The notes beneath the pieces are model-generated. The model saw only the letters and a list, made by a program, of their open reading frames with translations. It was not told where the DNA came from and searched no databases. A stretch of DNA of 13,672 bases from the NCBI GenBank assembly GCA_050698355.1, contig JBOHBN010000267.1:1-13672 (forward strand), read 5' to 3'. Position 1 is the first letter of the stretch. Each line of letters opens with the position of its first letter. Source of the DNA: JBOHBN01 sp050698355 (lineage in GTDB: Bacteria > Actinomycetota > Actinomycetes > Streptosporangiales > WHST01). Made by a program: the position numbers and the translations under genes. Below are positions 1 through 7,219 of the stretch, piece by piece.

Positions 1-876
1 CCCCGCGCCATGCAACGCCGCGAGCAGTGCCCGGCCGAGCCGGGTCAGGTCGCTCGCGGTCGTGAACAGACCGGCGTGCCCGGCGACACCGCCGAACGCG
101 TGGAAGGCGTTGCCGTCGTTCACCTCACCGGCCAACGTGTGGCTGCGCCACCCGGCGAACGCCCCCGGCTCCACACCGACCGGGTACGGGTCGCCGGTCG
201 CGAGCATCGCCCGCTCGTATCGGTCCCCGTGGGAAGTCGCCGCAACCGGTACGCCCGAGGCGGCACCCGGGCGGAAACACGAGCCGCCCTGCCCCAGCGG
301 CGCGAACAGCTCGCGCCGCGCGACCTCCTCGATCCCCGCTCCCGCGACCTCCTCGACGATGCCGCCGAGGAGCATGAACCCGAGGTCGGAGTAGTGCCTC
401 GCCGTTCCCGGCGGGTAGCGCAGCGGCAGGTCCGCGGCGTACGCGAGGGCATGGTCCGGGTCGCGGGTGAACGCGTACGTCGGCCACCATTCCCACAACC
501 CGGCGCGATGGGCGAGCAGGTGGCGCACGGTCACCTCGCGCTTGACTCCCTCACCGAACGCCGCGTACCAGCGCGCGATCGGGTCGTCGGGGCCGAGCCT
601 TCCCGCGTCGTGCAACCGCATGGCAAGGCAAGTCGTCACGGCCACCTTGGTCACCGACCCGACGTCGAACAGCGTGTCGCGCGTCATCGGCAGCGGCTCC
701 GCGAGCGGCGACTCGCCGTCGTGAGTCTGCCGCGCGCCGATCGCCACATCGACCGCTGTGCTCTCCGCCGTCGCCACCCGCAGGACGGCACCCGTCGGGC
801 CGGTCTCCCGCGCGACCAGCTCATCGGCGATCGCGGCCAACCGGCCGACCAGGTCCCGGGGCGCACCAACCGCCAT
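1..876 (-). CDS. Serine hydrolase, beta-lactamase/PBP family (3' end outside window)
   Basis: The minus strand from the ATG at 876-874 is open through base 1, giving 292 residues with no stop; the C-terminus lies beyond the window. The protein has the marks of the beta-lactamase-like (Pfam PF00144) serine hydrolases: a catalytic S-V-T-K tetrad at residues 74-77, a Y-S-D at 162-164 in the position of the YxN motif, and a G-H-A-G stretch at 266-269 in the HxG/KTG position. No signal peptide is visible, so it appears cytoplasmic. Members include D-Ala carboxypeptidases, esterases and beta-lactamase homologues, and the substrate cannot be told here. The start is supported by AGGAGG at 892-887, ten bases upstream. 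It is divergent from the peptide importer and shares a 74-bp promoter region with it, which suggests (inference) a role in trimming imported peptides or muropeptides. Reading frames on the opposite strand here are shadows. Confidence 0.88.
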   Translation of the reverse strand, partial: MAVGAPRDLVGRLAAIADELVARETGPTGAVLRVATAESTAVDVAIGARQTHDGESPLAEPLPMTRDTLFDVGSVTKVAVTTCLAMRLHDAGRLGPDDPIARWYAAFGEGVKREVTVRHLLAHRAGLWEWWPTYAFTRDPDHALAYAADLPLRYPPGTARHYSDLGFMLLGGIVEEVAGAGIEEVARRELFAPLGQGGSCFRPGAASGVPVAATSHGDRYERAMLATGDPYPVGVEPGAFAGWRSHTLAGEVNDGNAFHAFGGVAGHAGLFTTASDLTRLGRALLAALHGAG

Positions 877-904
877 GCGAAAATCTCCTCCTGTCGCAGC
901 TGAA

Positions 905-929
905 GTACAAGTAGGTAATCTACTTGTAC
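905..929. promoter_or_regulatory. Palindromic operator in divergent promoter region
   Basis: GTACAAGTAG (905-914) and CTACTTGTAC (920-929) form a perfect 10-bp inverted repeat around a 5-bp spacer. The site lies between the divergent starts at 876 (-) and 951 (+). Candidate -10 boxes of the TANNNT type fall on its centre: TAATCT (916-921) for the plus strand and TAGATT (923-918) for the minus strand, giving leaders of roughly 20-35 bases. A dimeric regulator bound here would cover both promoters. The -35 regions are not convincing. Which regulator family binds is unknown; no regulator gene is adjacent. Confidence 0.7.
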
Positions 930-950
930 GCACGAGGGCGAGGAGGACCG

Positions 951-2504
951 ATGGCCCGCAGACTGTGGGGGCTGGCCGCCACGACGTTGACGGCGGTCGC
1001 GCTCGTGACCTCGGCGTCGTGCAACCCGGCGGCGCAATCGGGCTCGTCGCAGGACGGGGGCGACGGCGGCAGCACGCTCGTCATCGCCCGTACCGCGGAC
1101 GTCGACGTGCTCGACCCGCACCGGGCGACGGCCTTCCAGACCGTGCAAGCGCTCGGCCTGGTCTACGACTCGTTGCTCACCACCGACGCGAAGGGCGAAC
1201 TCGCGCCCCGGCTCGCCCAGCACTGGAACGTGAGCAAGGACGGGAAGACGGTCTCGTTCACCCTCCGGAAGGGCGTGAAGTTCCACAACGGTGACCCGCT
1301 CACCGCGACCGACGTCAAGGCGAGCCTGGAACGGGTACTCGACCCCAAGACCGCGGGCGTCGGGGCGTCCAACCTGGCCAGCGTCAAGACCGTCGACACC
1401 CGCAGCGACCACCAGGTCGTGCTGCACCTCAGCAAGCCCGACTCGGCGCTGCTCTACGCGCTCACCTCGGTCAACACCTCGATCGTCGACCACGCCTCGA
1501 TCAAGAGCAACGGCAAGCTTCCGCGCAAGCCGAACGGCACGGGCCCGTACCGCTTCGGCGAGCGCAAGCAGGGATCGCAACTCACCCTCGAGGCCAACAA
1601 GGCGTACTGGGGCACGAAGCCCGAGATCGACAAGATCCAGATCCGCGTGATCCCCAGCGAGTCCTCGATACTCTCCGGCATGCGCTCGGGCGCCTTCGAC
1701 CTCGGCCTCATCACCGACCCGAGCGTCGCCCACCAGGTCAAGGGCGGGAAGGTGGACCTGGTGAAGAAGCCGAGCCTCCCATACCACGCGCTGATGCTGA
1801 ACGGCCGGCATCACCCGCTGGACAAGCTGAAGGTGCGGCAGGCCATCGCCTGCGCGCTCGACCGGCAACAGGTCATCGACACCGCGCTCGACGGCGACGG
1901 CAAGGTGACCGGCCCGATCACGAGCCCGGCGTTCTCCTACCCGCCCACCGCGGGCCTGCCCTGCAACGCTCCGGACACCGCCAAGGCCAAGCAGCTGCTG
2001 TCCCAGGCCGGTTACCCGGACGGGTTCAAGGTCGACTGCCTCGTACCAACGGGGCTCTGGGCGACCGGAGTCGCCGAGGCGGAGAACGTCCAGGCGCAGC
2101 TGGCGAAGGTCGGCGTGCAGCTCACGCTGAACAAGGAGCCGTCGAACGTCTACGTGCAGGACTGGCTGAAGGCGGACTTCGACACGACGATCGCCCGCAA
2201 CGGCGGCTCCTACAACCCGTACCTGATGTACGGGCGGTACTTCACTACGGGCGGCAGCCTGAAGAAGCCCGCGGGCCTGACATCCGACGAGCTCAGCTCG
2301 CTGCTCGCCAAGGGGAACGCGCAGACGAGCACGGACGCGCAGCGGCAGACCTACCAGCAGCTGCAGAAGCAGATGCTGCACCTCTCGCCGTGGGTGTGGA
2401 TCCTGCAGGAAGAGGCGTACTACCTCGTGGGCAGCGACGTGCACGGCTTCCAACCAATGCCGGATGAGTCGCTGCGCCCGCTCGTCAACGCCTCAGTCGG
2501 GTAA
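951..2504 (+). CDS. Peptide ABC transporter substrate-binding lipoprotein (SBP family 5)
   Basis: This 517-residue protein matches the family 5 extracellular solute-binding proteins (DppA/OppA type) that bind di- or oligopeptides, and sometimes sugars or nickel, outside the membrane. It opens with MARRLW, a hydrophobic stretch and a lipobox ending T-S-A-S-C, with the acylated cysteine at residue 24, so it should be a membrane-anchored lipoprotein. A Ser/Gly-rich linker follows. Family-like segments include the early 'ADVDVLDPHRA' and 'LAQHWNVSKDGKTVSFTLRK', then 'GTGPYRF', 'PYHALMLN' and 'VRQAIACALDRQQVI'. The ATG at 951 has AGGAGG at 941-946; an in-frame TTG at 924 lies inside the operator palindrome and is unlikely to be used. 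It is the first gene of a five-gene operon, and its TAA overlaps the next ATG by one base. The ligand cannot be predicted. Confidence 0.95.
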   Translation: MARRLWGLAATTLTAVALVTSASCNPAAQSGSSQDGGDGGSTLVIARTADVDVLDPHRATAFQTVQALGLVYDSLLTTDAKGELAPRLAQHWNVSKDGKTVSFTLRKGVKFHNGDPLTATDVKASLERVLDPKTAGVGASNLASVKTVDTRSDHQVVLHLSKPDSALLYALTSVNTSIVDHASIKSNGKLPRKPNGTGPYRFGERKQGSQLTLEANKAYWGTKPEIDKIQIRVIPSESSILSGMRSGAFDLGLITDPSVAHQVKGGKVDLVKKPSLPYHALMLNGRHHPLDKLKVRQAIACALDRQQVIDTALDGDGKVTGPITSPAFSYPPTAGLPCNAPDTAKAKQLLSQAGYPDGFKVDCLVPTGLWATGVAEAENVQAQLAKVGVQLTLNKEPSNVYVQDWLKADFDTTIARNGGSYNPYLMYGRYFTTGGSLKKPAGLTSDELSSLLAKGNAQTSTDAQRQTYQQLQKQMLHLSPWVWILQEEAYYLVGSDVHGFQPMPDESLRPLVNASVG

Positions 2505-3463
2505 TGACACGCCGGTACCTCGCGACACGGCTCGGCAGCGCTGTGCTGACGTTGTTCGGCGTCGCCGTCGTGGTCTTCATCGTGCTCCGGGCCCTGCCCG
2601 GAAGCGCGATCACGGCCAAGGTGGGCACCTCGACCGGCCTGCTCACCGACGCGCAGCTCCGCTCGCTCGAGCACTACTACGGGCTGGACCAGCCACCGCC
2701 GGTGCAGTTCTTCACCTGGCTCGGCAGCGTGCTGCAGGGCAACCTGGGGATCTCCGTCGACAGCGGCAACTCGGTGGCCTCGCTGATCGCCGACGCCGCG
2801 CCCGTCACGGTCGAGCTCGCCGTGCTCGCGACCGTGATCGGGTCGGCCGTCGGCGTGCTGCTCGGCGTCGTCGCCGCGAGCCAACCGCACGGCCTCCGCG
2901 ACATCTCCATGCAGTCGTTCGGGCTGCTCGGCCTGGCGCTGCCGGAGTTCGTCACCGCGTCCGTCCTCGTCACCGCGCTCGCCGTGACGTTCGGGTACTT
3001 CCCGAGCCCGGGTACGTACGTCTCGCTCACCGATTCGGTGGCGGGCAACGTCAGCCAGATGATCTACCCGGCGCTCGTGCTGTCGGTCGGTATCGCGGCC
3101 ACGGTGATGCGTACGACCAGATCCGCGTACCGGGAGGTCGCGCACGCCGACTTCGTCCGCAGCGCGCACGGCAAGGGCCTGCGCCCCATGCGGGTGCGGC
3201 TGCGGCACATCCTGCACAACGCCTCCGTGCCCATCGTCACCATCGTCGGCATCCAGTTCGGGTACCTGCTCGGCGGCACCATCATCGTCGAGCAGATCTT
3301 CGCCCTCCCCGGCCTCGGCCGGCTGCTGTTCACCTCGATCGTGCAGCGCGACTACCCGGTCGTGCAGAGCACGGTGCTGCTCATCGCCGTCGCCTTCGTG
3401 CTGGTGAACCTGATCGTCGACCTGCTGTACAAGGTCATCGACCCACGGGCGAGGCCGGCGTGA
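2504..3463 (+). CDS. Peptide ABC transporter permease, DppB/OppB type
   Basis: A 319-residue integral membrane permease of the DppB/OppB family. About six transmembrane helices are visible, near residues 9-29, 101-123, 137-160, 183-203, 240-262 and 285-308, with the usual large extracytoplasmic loop between helices 1 and 2. The cytoplasmic EAA-type coupling loop that docks on the ATPase reads 'EVAHADFVRSAHGKGL', and the C-terminus 'NLIVDLLYKVIDPRAR' is typical of the family. It would pair with the next gene product to form the channel. The ATG shares its A with the TAA of the binding-protein gene, so translation is probably coupled. The start of the next gene overlaps its stop by four bases. 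Confidence 0.96.
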   Translation: MTRRYLATRLGSAVLTLFGVAVVVFIVLRALPGSAITAKVGTSTGLLTDAQLRSLEHYYGLDQPPPVQFFTWLGSVLQGNLGISVDSGNSVASLIADAAPVTVELAVLATVIGSAVGVLLGVVAASQPHGLRDISMQSFGLLGLALPEFVTASVLVTALAVTFGYFPSPGTYVSLTDSVAGNVSQMIYPALVLSVGIAATVMRTTRSAYREVAHADFVRSAHGKGLRPMRVRLRHILHNASVPIVTIVGIQFGYLLGGTIIVEQIFALPGLGRLLFTSIVQRDYPVVQSTVLLIAVAFVLVNLIVDLLYKVIDPRARPA

Positions 3464-4344
3464 CTGCGGCGACCCAGGCAGCGCCGGTGGAGGTGCGGCC
3501 CGGCGGGCGGTTCAGCGGCCTGGTGCGCGGGGTGTGGGGGGACGCGAGCGGCCGCATCGGCCTGATCATCTGCGCGCTCGTGGTCCTTGTCGTGGTCGCG
3601 AGCGCCGCGGGCCTGCTGCCGTACGATCCAATCGCCCAGCATCCGGCGGACCGGCTGCAGTCACCGTCGTCGGCGTACTGGTTCGGCACCGACCAGTTCG
3701 GCCGCGACGTTGCCTCCCGTACGTTCACCGGCCTCATGTCCTCGCTGCGGGTCGCGGCGGTGGCGGTCGGGCTGGCGGCGTTCTTCGGCGCGCTCGCCGG
3801 TGTGACGGCGGGCTACTTCGGCAGGTGGGTGGACGCGGTCATCGGCCGGCTCGCCGACGTGCTCTTCGCGTTCCCCGCGATCCTGCTCGCGCTCGCTGTG
3901 GTCGCCGCGCTCGGCCCCGGATGGCTGAATACGGGGATCGCGATCGCGGTGGTCTTCATCCCCATCTTCATCCGCGTCTCGCGCGGTCCGGTGCTCTCCG
4001 TGCGGTCGTCCACGTACGTCGAGGCCGGCCGCGTGCTGGGCTTCTCCCACACACGGCTGCTCTTCCGGCACGTGCTGCCCAACGTGCTCGCGCCCATCAT
4101 CGTGCAGATCTCGCTGGCACTGTCGTGGGCGATCCTCACCGAGTCCGCGCTGAGCTTCCTCGGCCTGGGCACCCAGCCGCCCGAGCCGTCGCTCGGGCTG
4201 ATGGTCTCCGACGCCCGCAACCTCGTCACCACAGCGTGGTGGACACTCGCGGCCCCCGCGGTCGCGATCGTCGTCGCGGTCATCGGGTTCAACCTGCTGG
4301 GCGACGGGCTGCGCTCCGCACTCGACCCCGCGGAGGACAAGTGA
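3460..4344 (+). CDS. Peptide ABC transporter permease, DppC/OppC type
   Basis: A 294-residue permease of the DppC/OppC family, the second membrane subunit of the importer. After a short hydrophilic N-terminus there is a first helix (about 32-53), then the family signature 'YWFGTDQFGRDVASR' starting near residue 73. The BPD_transp_1 core follows with the EAA loop 'STYVEAGRVLGFSHTRLL' and the 'ILTESALSFLGLGTQPP' segment, and it ends '...LGDGLRSALDP', all usual for DppC. The GTG at 3460 is chosen because it overlaps the upstream TGA in a GTGA arrangement and gives normal family length. The frame stays open far upstream, but that part is out-of-frame translation of the dppB-like gene. It overlaps the next gene by four bases, again GTGA. 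Confidence 0.95.
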   Translation: MTAATQAAPVEVRPGGRFSGLVRGVWGDASGRIGLIICALVVLVVVASAAGLLPYDPIAQHPADRLQSPSSAYWFGTDQFGRDVASRTFTGLMSSLRVAAVAVGLAAFFGALAGVTAGYFGRWVDAVIGRLADVLFAFPAILLALAVVAALGPGWLNTGIAIAVVFIPIFIRVSRGPVLSVRSSTYVEAGRVLGFSHTRLLFRHVLPNVLAPIIVQISLALSWAILTESALSFLGLGTQPPEPSLGLMVSDARNLVTTAWWTLAAPAVAIVVAVIGFNLLGDGLRSALDPAEDK

Positions 4345-5315
4345 CCGCGGTGCTCGACGTACGGGACCTCTGCGTCCAGGTCGACCGCGGCGAGGCGGCG
4401 CAGCCGATCGTGCGCGACGTGTCGTTCACCGTACGGCCCGGCGAGGTGCTCGGCGTCGTCGGCGAGAGCGGCAGCGGCAAGTCGCTGACCGCGCTCGCCG
4501 TACTCGGGCTGCTGCCGGAGAACGCCAGCGTCACGGCGGGCGAGATCCGCTTCGACGGGACCGACCTGCGCACGCTTCGGGATCGGGACGCCCGGACCCT
4601 GCGCGGTGCCCGGCTCGCGATGATCTACCAGGACCCCACGACCTCACTCAATCCGCTCATGCGGATCGGCCCCCAGATAGCCGAGGGGTTGCGCGCGCAC
4701 GGCACCGGCCGGGAGGAGGCCAGGCACCGCACGCTCGAGGCGCTCGACAAGGTCGGCCTGCCACGCCCGGAACGGATCGCACGCTCGTACCCGCACCAGC
4801 TGTCCGGAGGGATGCAGCAGCGCGCGATGATCGCCACGGCCCTCGTTCACCGGCCCAGCCTGCTCGTCGCGGACGAGCCGACCACCGCCCTGGACGTGAC
4901 GATCCAGCAGCAGATCATCGCGCTCGTCGACGAGCTGCGCCGCGACACCGGTCTCGCGGTCCTGTGGATCACCCACGACCTGGGCGTGCTCGCCCGCATC
5001 GCCGATCGCGTCGCGGTCATGTACGCCGGCCGCCTGGTGGAGGAGGGCCGGACGGTGGCGGTGTTCGACGACCCGCAGCACCCGTACACCGCCGCGCTGC
5101 TCCAGTCGATCCCCGTACCGCAGGGCGCCGACCGGCCGCCGCTGCGGCAGATCGGCGGGCGCCCACCGGACTTCGCCGCGCTGCCGAGCGGCTGCGCCTT
5201 CCACCCCCGGTGCCCGCAGGCGCGGGACCGGTGCGCTGTGGATACGCCGCCGCTCACCGAGCGTACGACCGGGTGCGCGGCCTGCTGGGTGCCGCCGCGG
5301 GAGTGGCACTCGTGA
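4341..5315 (+). CDS. Peptide ABC transporter ATPase, DppD/OppD type
   Basis: A 324-residue ATP-binding subunit that energises uptake from the cytoplasmic face. Walker A is GESGSGKS at residues 41-48, the Q-loop region is 'MIYQDPTTSLNP', the ABC signature is LSGGMQQR, Walker B is LLVADEP followed by TTALD, and the H-loop is 'WITHDLG'. The C-terminal oligopeptide_HPY extension carries a cysteine cluster (GCAFHPRC, then DRC, then GCAAC). In the related mycobacterial DppD such cysteines are reported to hold an iron-sulfur cluster; whether that holds here is inference. The GTG at 4341 overlaps the stop of the DppC-like gene. The gene ends TGATG, overlapping the start of the second ATPase by one base. 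Confidence 0.96.
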   Translation: MTAVLDVRDLCVQVDRGEAAQPIVRDVSFTVRPGEVLGVVGESGSGKSLTALAVLGLLPENASVTAGEIRFDGTDLRTLRDRDARTLRGARLAMIYQDPTTSLNPLMRIGPQIAEGLRAHGTGREEARHRTLEALDKVGLPRPERIARSYPHQLSGGMQQRAMIATALVHRPSLLVADEPTTALDVTIQQQIIALVDELRRDTGLAVLWITHDLGVLARIADRVAVMYAGRLVEEGRTVAVFDDPQHPYTAALLQSIPVPQGADRPPLRQIGGRPPDFAALPSGCAFHPRCPQARDRCAVDTPPLTERTTGCAACWVPPREWHS

Positions 5316-6298
5316 TGCTCCAGGCCGACGGGCTCGTACGCCACTACCGTCCCCCGGGCAGGGGCCCGGCCGTACGCGCGGTCGACGGCGTGTCCCTCGC
5401 CATCGAGCGGGGGCAGACGCTCGGCGTAGTCGGCGAGAGCGGGTGCGGCAAGTCGACGCTGGCACGCCTGCTCGTCCGGTTGGAGGACCCGACGGCCGGG
5501 CGGGTCGTGCTCGACGGCGACGACCTGACCGCGATGCGGCGCAGTAGGCTCCGTGCCGCTCGCCGCCGCATCCAGCTGGTGTTCCAGAACCCGTACGCCT
5601 CGCTCAACCCGCGGTTGACGATCGGCGACGCGCTGGCCGAGGTGCTGCACGTGCACGGCATGGCAGCGGGCAAGGCAGCGGCCCGGCACCGGGTGGCCGA
5701 ACTGCTCGAGATGGTCGGGCTGCCCGCGTCCGCCGCCGGCCAGCACCCGCACCAGCTCTCCGGCGGCGGGCGCCAGCGCGTCGCGATCGCCCGCGCGCTC
5801 GCGGTCCGGCCCGACGTGCTGGTGCTGGACGAGCCGACGTCCGCGCTCGACGTGAGTGTGCGCGCCGAGGTGATCAACCTGCTGGTGCGACTGCGCGCGG
5901 AGTTCGAGCTCACCTGCGTGTTCATCTCCCACGACCTGGGCATCGTCCGCCACATCAGCGACCGGGTCGCAGTGATGTACCTGGGCACCGTCGTCGAGCT
6001 CGGGCCCTGGCAGCAGGTCTCCGACGCCCCGCTGCACCCGTACGCCAGGTCGCTGCAGGAGGCGGTGCCGGTCGCCGACCCGCGGCTGGAAGCACGGCGC
6101 ACGGTGACGGCGCTCACCGGTGAGGTCCCGGACGCCGCGCACCCACCACCGGGGTGTCGCTTCCACACCCGCTGCCCGCTCGCCGAGGACGTGTGCCGCC
6201 AGCAGGTCCCGGACCTGGAGGAGCTGCGTTCAGGCCACTGGACGGCCTGCCACGTGGTCCGCCGGGAGCTCGTCGGGAAGAACGTGTTTGGAAACTAA
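5315..6298 (+). CDS. Peptide ABC transporter ATPase, DppF/OppF type; C-terminus rewritten by MITE-like insertion
   Basis: A 327-residue second ATPase subunit. Walker A is GESGCGKST (residues 40-48), the Q-loop region is 'LVFQNPYASLNP', the signature is LSGGGRQR (the usual fourth residue is Q), Walker B is VLVLDEP followed by TSALD, and the H-loop is 'FISHDLG'. The HPY tail again has clustered cysteines (GCRFHTRC, DVC, TACH). The ATG at 5315 overlaps the previous TGA; a GTG at 5312 is an alternative. The last codons, encoding K-N-V-F-G-N, and the TAA at 6296-6298 lie in or next to the left terminal repeat of a 123-bp repeat-bounded element, so the native C-terminus seems to have been replaced. 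The loss is probably harmless, since the fold is complete before it. It is the last gene of the importer operon. Confidence 0.94.
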   Translation: MLQADGLVRHYRPPGRGPAVRAVDGVSLAIERGQTLGVVGESGCGKSTLARLLVRLEDPTAGRVVLDGDDLTAMRRSRLRAARRRIQLVFQNPYASLNPRLTIGDALAEVLHVHGMAAGKAAARHRVAELLEMVGLPASAAGQHPHQLSGGGRQRVAIARALAVRPDVLVLDEPTSALDVSVRAEVINLLVRLRAEFELTCVFISHDLGIVRHISDRVAVMYLGTVVELGPWQQVSDAPLHPYARSLQEAVPVADPRLEARRTVTALTGEVPDAAHPPPGCRFHTRCPLAEDVCRQQVPDLEELRSGHWTACHVVRRELVGKNVFGN

Positions 6299-6401
6299 CG
6301 TTGTGGACGAGAGTTGAGTCGGAGTTGTCCGACATGTCGGTGCTGTCTGAAGCCCAAGCCACACCGGGTTGACCTCGACCTGACCTTTCCAAACACGTTC
6401 T
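6279..6401. mobile_element. MITE-like element with perfect 16-bp terminal inverted repeats
   Basis: AGAACGTGTTTGGAAA at 6279-6294 and TTTCCAAACACGTTCT at 6386-6401 are exact reverse complements and bound 91 bases of non-coding DNA, 123 bp in all. There is no room for a transposase, so it would be a non-autonomous (MITE-type) element or an IS relic mobilised in trans. The ends faintly resemble those of some actinobacterial IS5-like elements, recalled from memory and not verified. No target duplication is evident at the flanks. The left repeat lies inside the end of the second ATPase gene. The interior holds a further 12-bp palindrome, CCGACATGTCGG (6329-6340). An alternative is that the repeats form a long-loop transcription terminator for the operon. 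Confidence 0.6.
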
Positions 6402-6452
6402 AAGCCATAGGGTTTGGGCAGACCGCCGCCCGCTGCCCCAGACGAGGAAGAC

Positions 6453-7196
6453 GTGACGCGACCGCTGCAACCTGGCGACCCGACGGCGCTCGGACCGTTC
6501 CAGGTCGACGCGCGTCTCGCCGACGCCCAGGGCGGCGTGGTCTTCCTCGGTTCGGATGCCGAGGGACGCCGCGCGGCGATCGCCGCGCTCGTCGGGCCGG
6601 CCGCCGAGGACCCGGCGATGCAGGAACGGTTCCGGGAGGTGGCCGACCCCGGCGAGCTGTACAGCAAGGGCATCGGCGTGCTGGCCGCCGACTTCGAGGG
6701 CGCCACGCCCTGGGTGGCCACCGCGTACGACGCGGTGCGGCCGGGTGCGGAGCGCGTGATCGAGGAGCTCGCCACCCGCGACGCCACCGCCCGCTACTTC
6801 CAGCCGTTCACCCAGTACCCCGCCGAGACCGGGTACGTGCCGAGCAAGCAGGGCCCGTCCCGCCCGCGGCGTTCCGGCTGGTGGTGGCTGGTCGTGGGCA
6901 TCCTGTTGCTGGCGTTGTTGCTGCTCCTGCTCGTCTTCCTCGCCAAGTGCGGCGGCGGCCCGGGGCCGCAGCCGTCAGGCACATCCACCAGCACGGTCAC
7001 GACGACGGGCTCCGGAACGGGGTCACAGTCACCCACCCGGTCGCAGTCGGCGAGCCAGTCAGCATCGAACAGCCAGTCACGGTCGCAGTCGCACAGCCCG
7101 TCGTCGCGTCAGCCGTCCAGGACCCGGACCCGTTCGGGCACGCCCACGCCCGGCGGCAGCAGCCTCCCCACCGGCCGTCCGGTGGACTACCCGTAA
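6453..7196 (+). CDS. Membrane protein with degenerate kinase-like N-lobe and Ser/Gln-rich tail
   Basis: About 247 residues from the GTG at 6453; an in-frame TTG at 6414 is possible, and GAGGAAG at 6444-6450 is close to the GTG. The first 95 residues follow the pattern of actinobacterial Ser/Thr kinase N-lobes: an opening 'PLQPGDPTALGPF', a 'GGVVFLG' strand, a 'RFREVAD' resembling helix C, and 'TPWVATAYD' resembling the hinge. The glycine loop is degraded, the VAxK lysine is missing (AAIAAL), and no catalytic loop or C-lobe exists. A basic patch and WWW lead into one transmembrane helix (about 143-163). An 80-residue tail of S, Q, T, R and P follows, probably outside the cell. This appears to be a kinase remnant turned membrane protein, with unknown function; an anchored or signalling role is speculation. 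Confidence 0.75.
   Translation: MTRPLQPGDPTALGPFQVDARLADAQGGVVFLGSDAEGRRAAIAALVGPAAEDPAMQERFREVADPGELYSKGIGVLAADFEGATPWVATAYDAVRPGAERVIEELATRDATARYFQPFTQYPAETGYVPSKQGPSRPRRSGWWWLVVGILLLALLLLLLVFLAKCGGGPGPQPSGTSTSTVTTTGSGTGSQSPTRSQSASQSASNSQSRSQSHSPSSRQPSRTRTRSGTPTPGGSSLPTGRPVDYP
7020..7110 (+). repeat. Imperfect short tandem repeats encoding SQ dipeptides
   Basis: Within the tail of the kinase-like membrane protein, units related to CAGTC(A/G)N recur at irregular spacing and encode repeated Ser-Gln dipeptides (SQSPTRSQSASQSASNSQSR). The low complexity suggests slippage-prone DNA whose copy number may vary between strains. Confidence 0.5.
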
Positions 7197-7207
7197 GAGC
7201 CGGCACC

Positions 7208-7213
7208 TACGCT
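7208..7213 (+). promoter_or_regulatory. Candidate -10 box of a leaderless promoter
   Basis: TACGCT fits the actinobacterial TANNNT -10 consensus and ends six bases before the ATG at 7220, so transcription would begin at or beside the A of the start codon. No Shine-Dalgarno is present there. A weak TGGACT at 7183-7188 could be the -35 with a long spacer. Confidence 0.5.
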
Positions 7214-7219
7214 GCATCC

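Noticed and set aside
10..903. Plus-strand open frame of 297 codons
   Set aside because: It runs antisense to the serine hydrolase, whose catalytic motifs are clear; the plus-strand product is arginine-rich with no family pattern.
924..950. In-frame TTG at 924 as start of the binding protein
   Set aside because: It falls in the operator palindrome, has no ribosome-binding site and would put charged residues before an otherwise normal lipoprotein signal peptide; ATG 951 has AGGAGG.
684..2453. Long open frame of 589 codons on the minus strand
   Set aside because: It is antisense to the lipoprotein binding-protein gene, is rich in R, V, G, L and H with no recognisable motif, and is a typical GC-rich shadow frame.
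4847..6166. Minus-strand frame of 439 codons
   Set aside because: It covers both ATPase genes in antisense; the plus-strand Walker motifs and gene overlaps show which strand is coding.
6369..6413. TTGACC (6369-6374) and TAGGGT (6408-6413) as a promoter for the kinase-like gene
   Set aside because: The spacing of 33 bases is far too long, and no other box fits either element.
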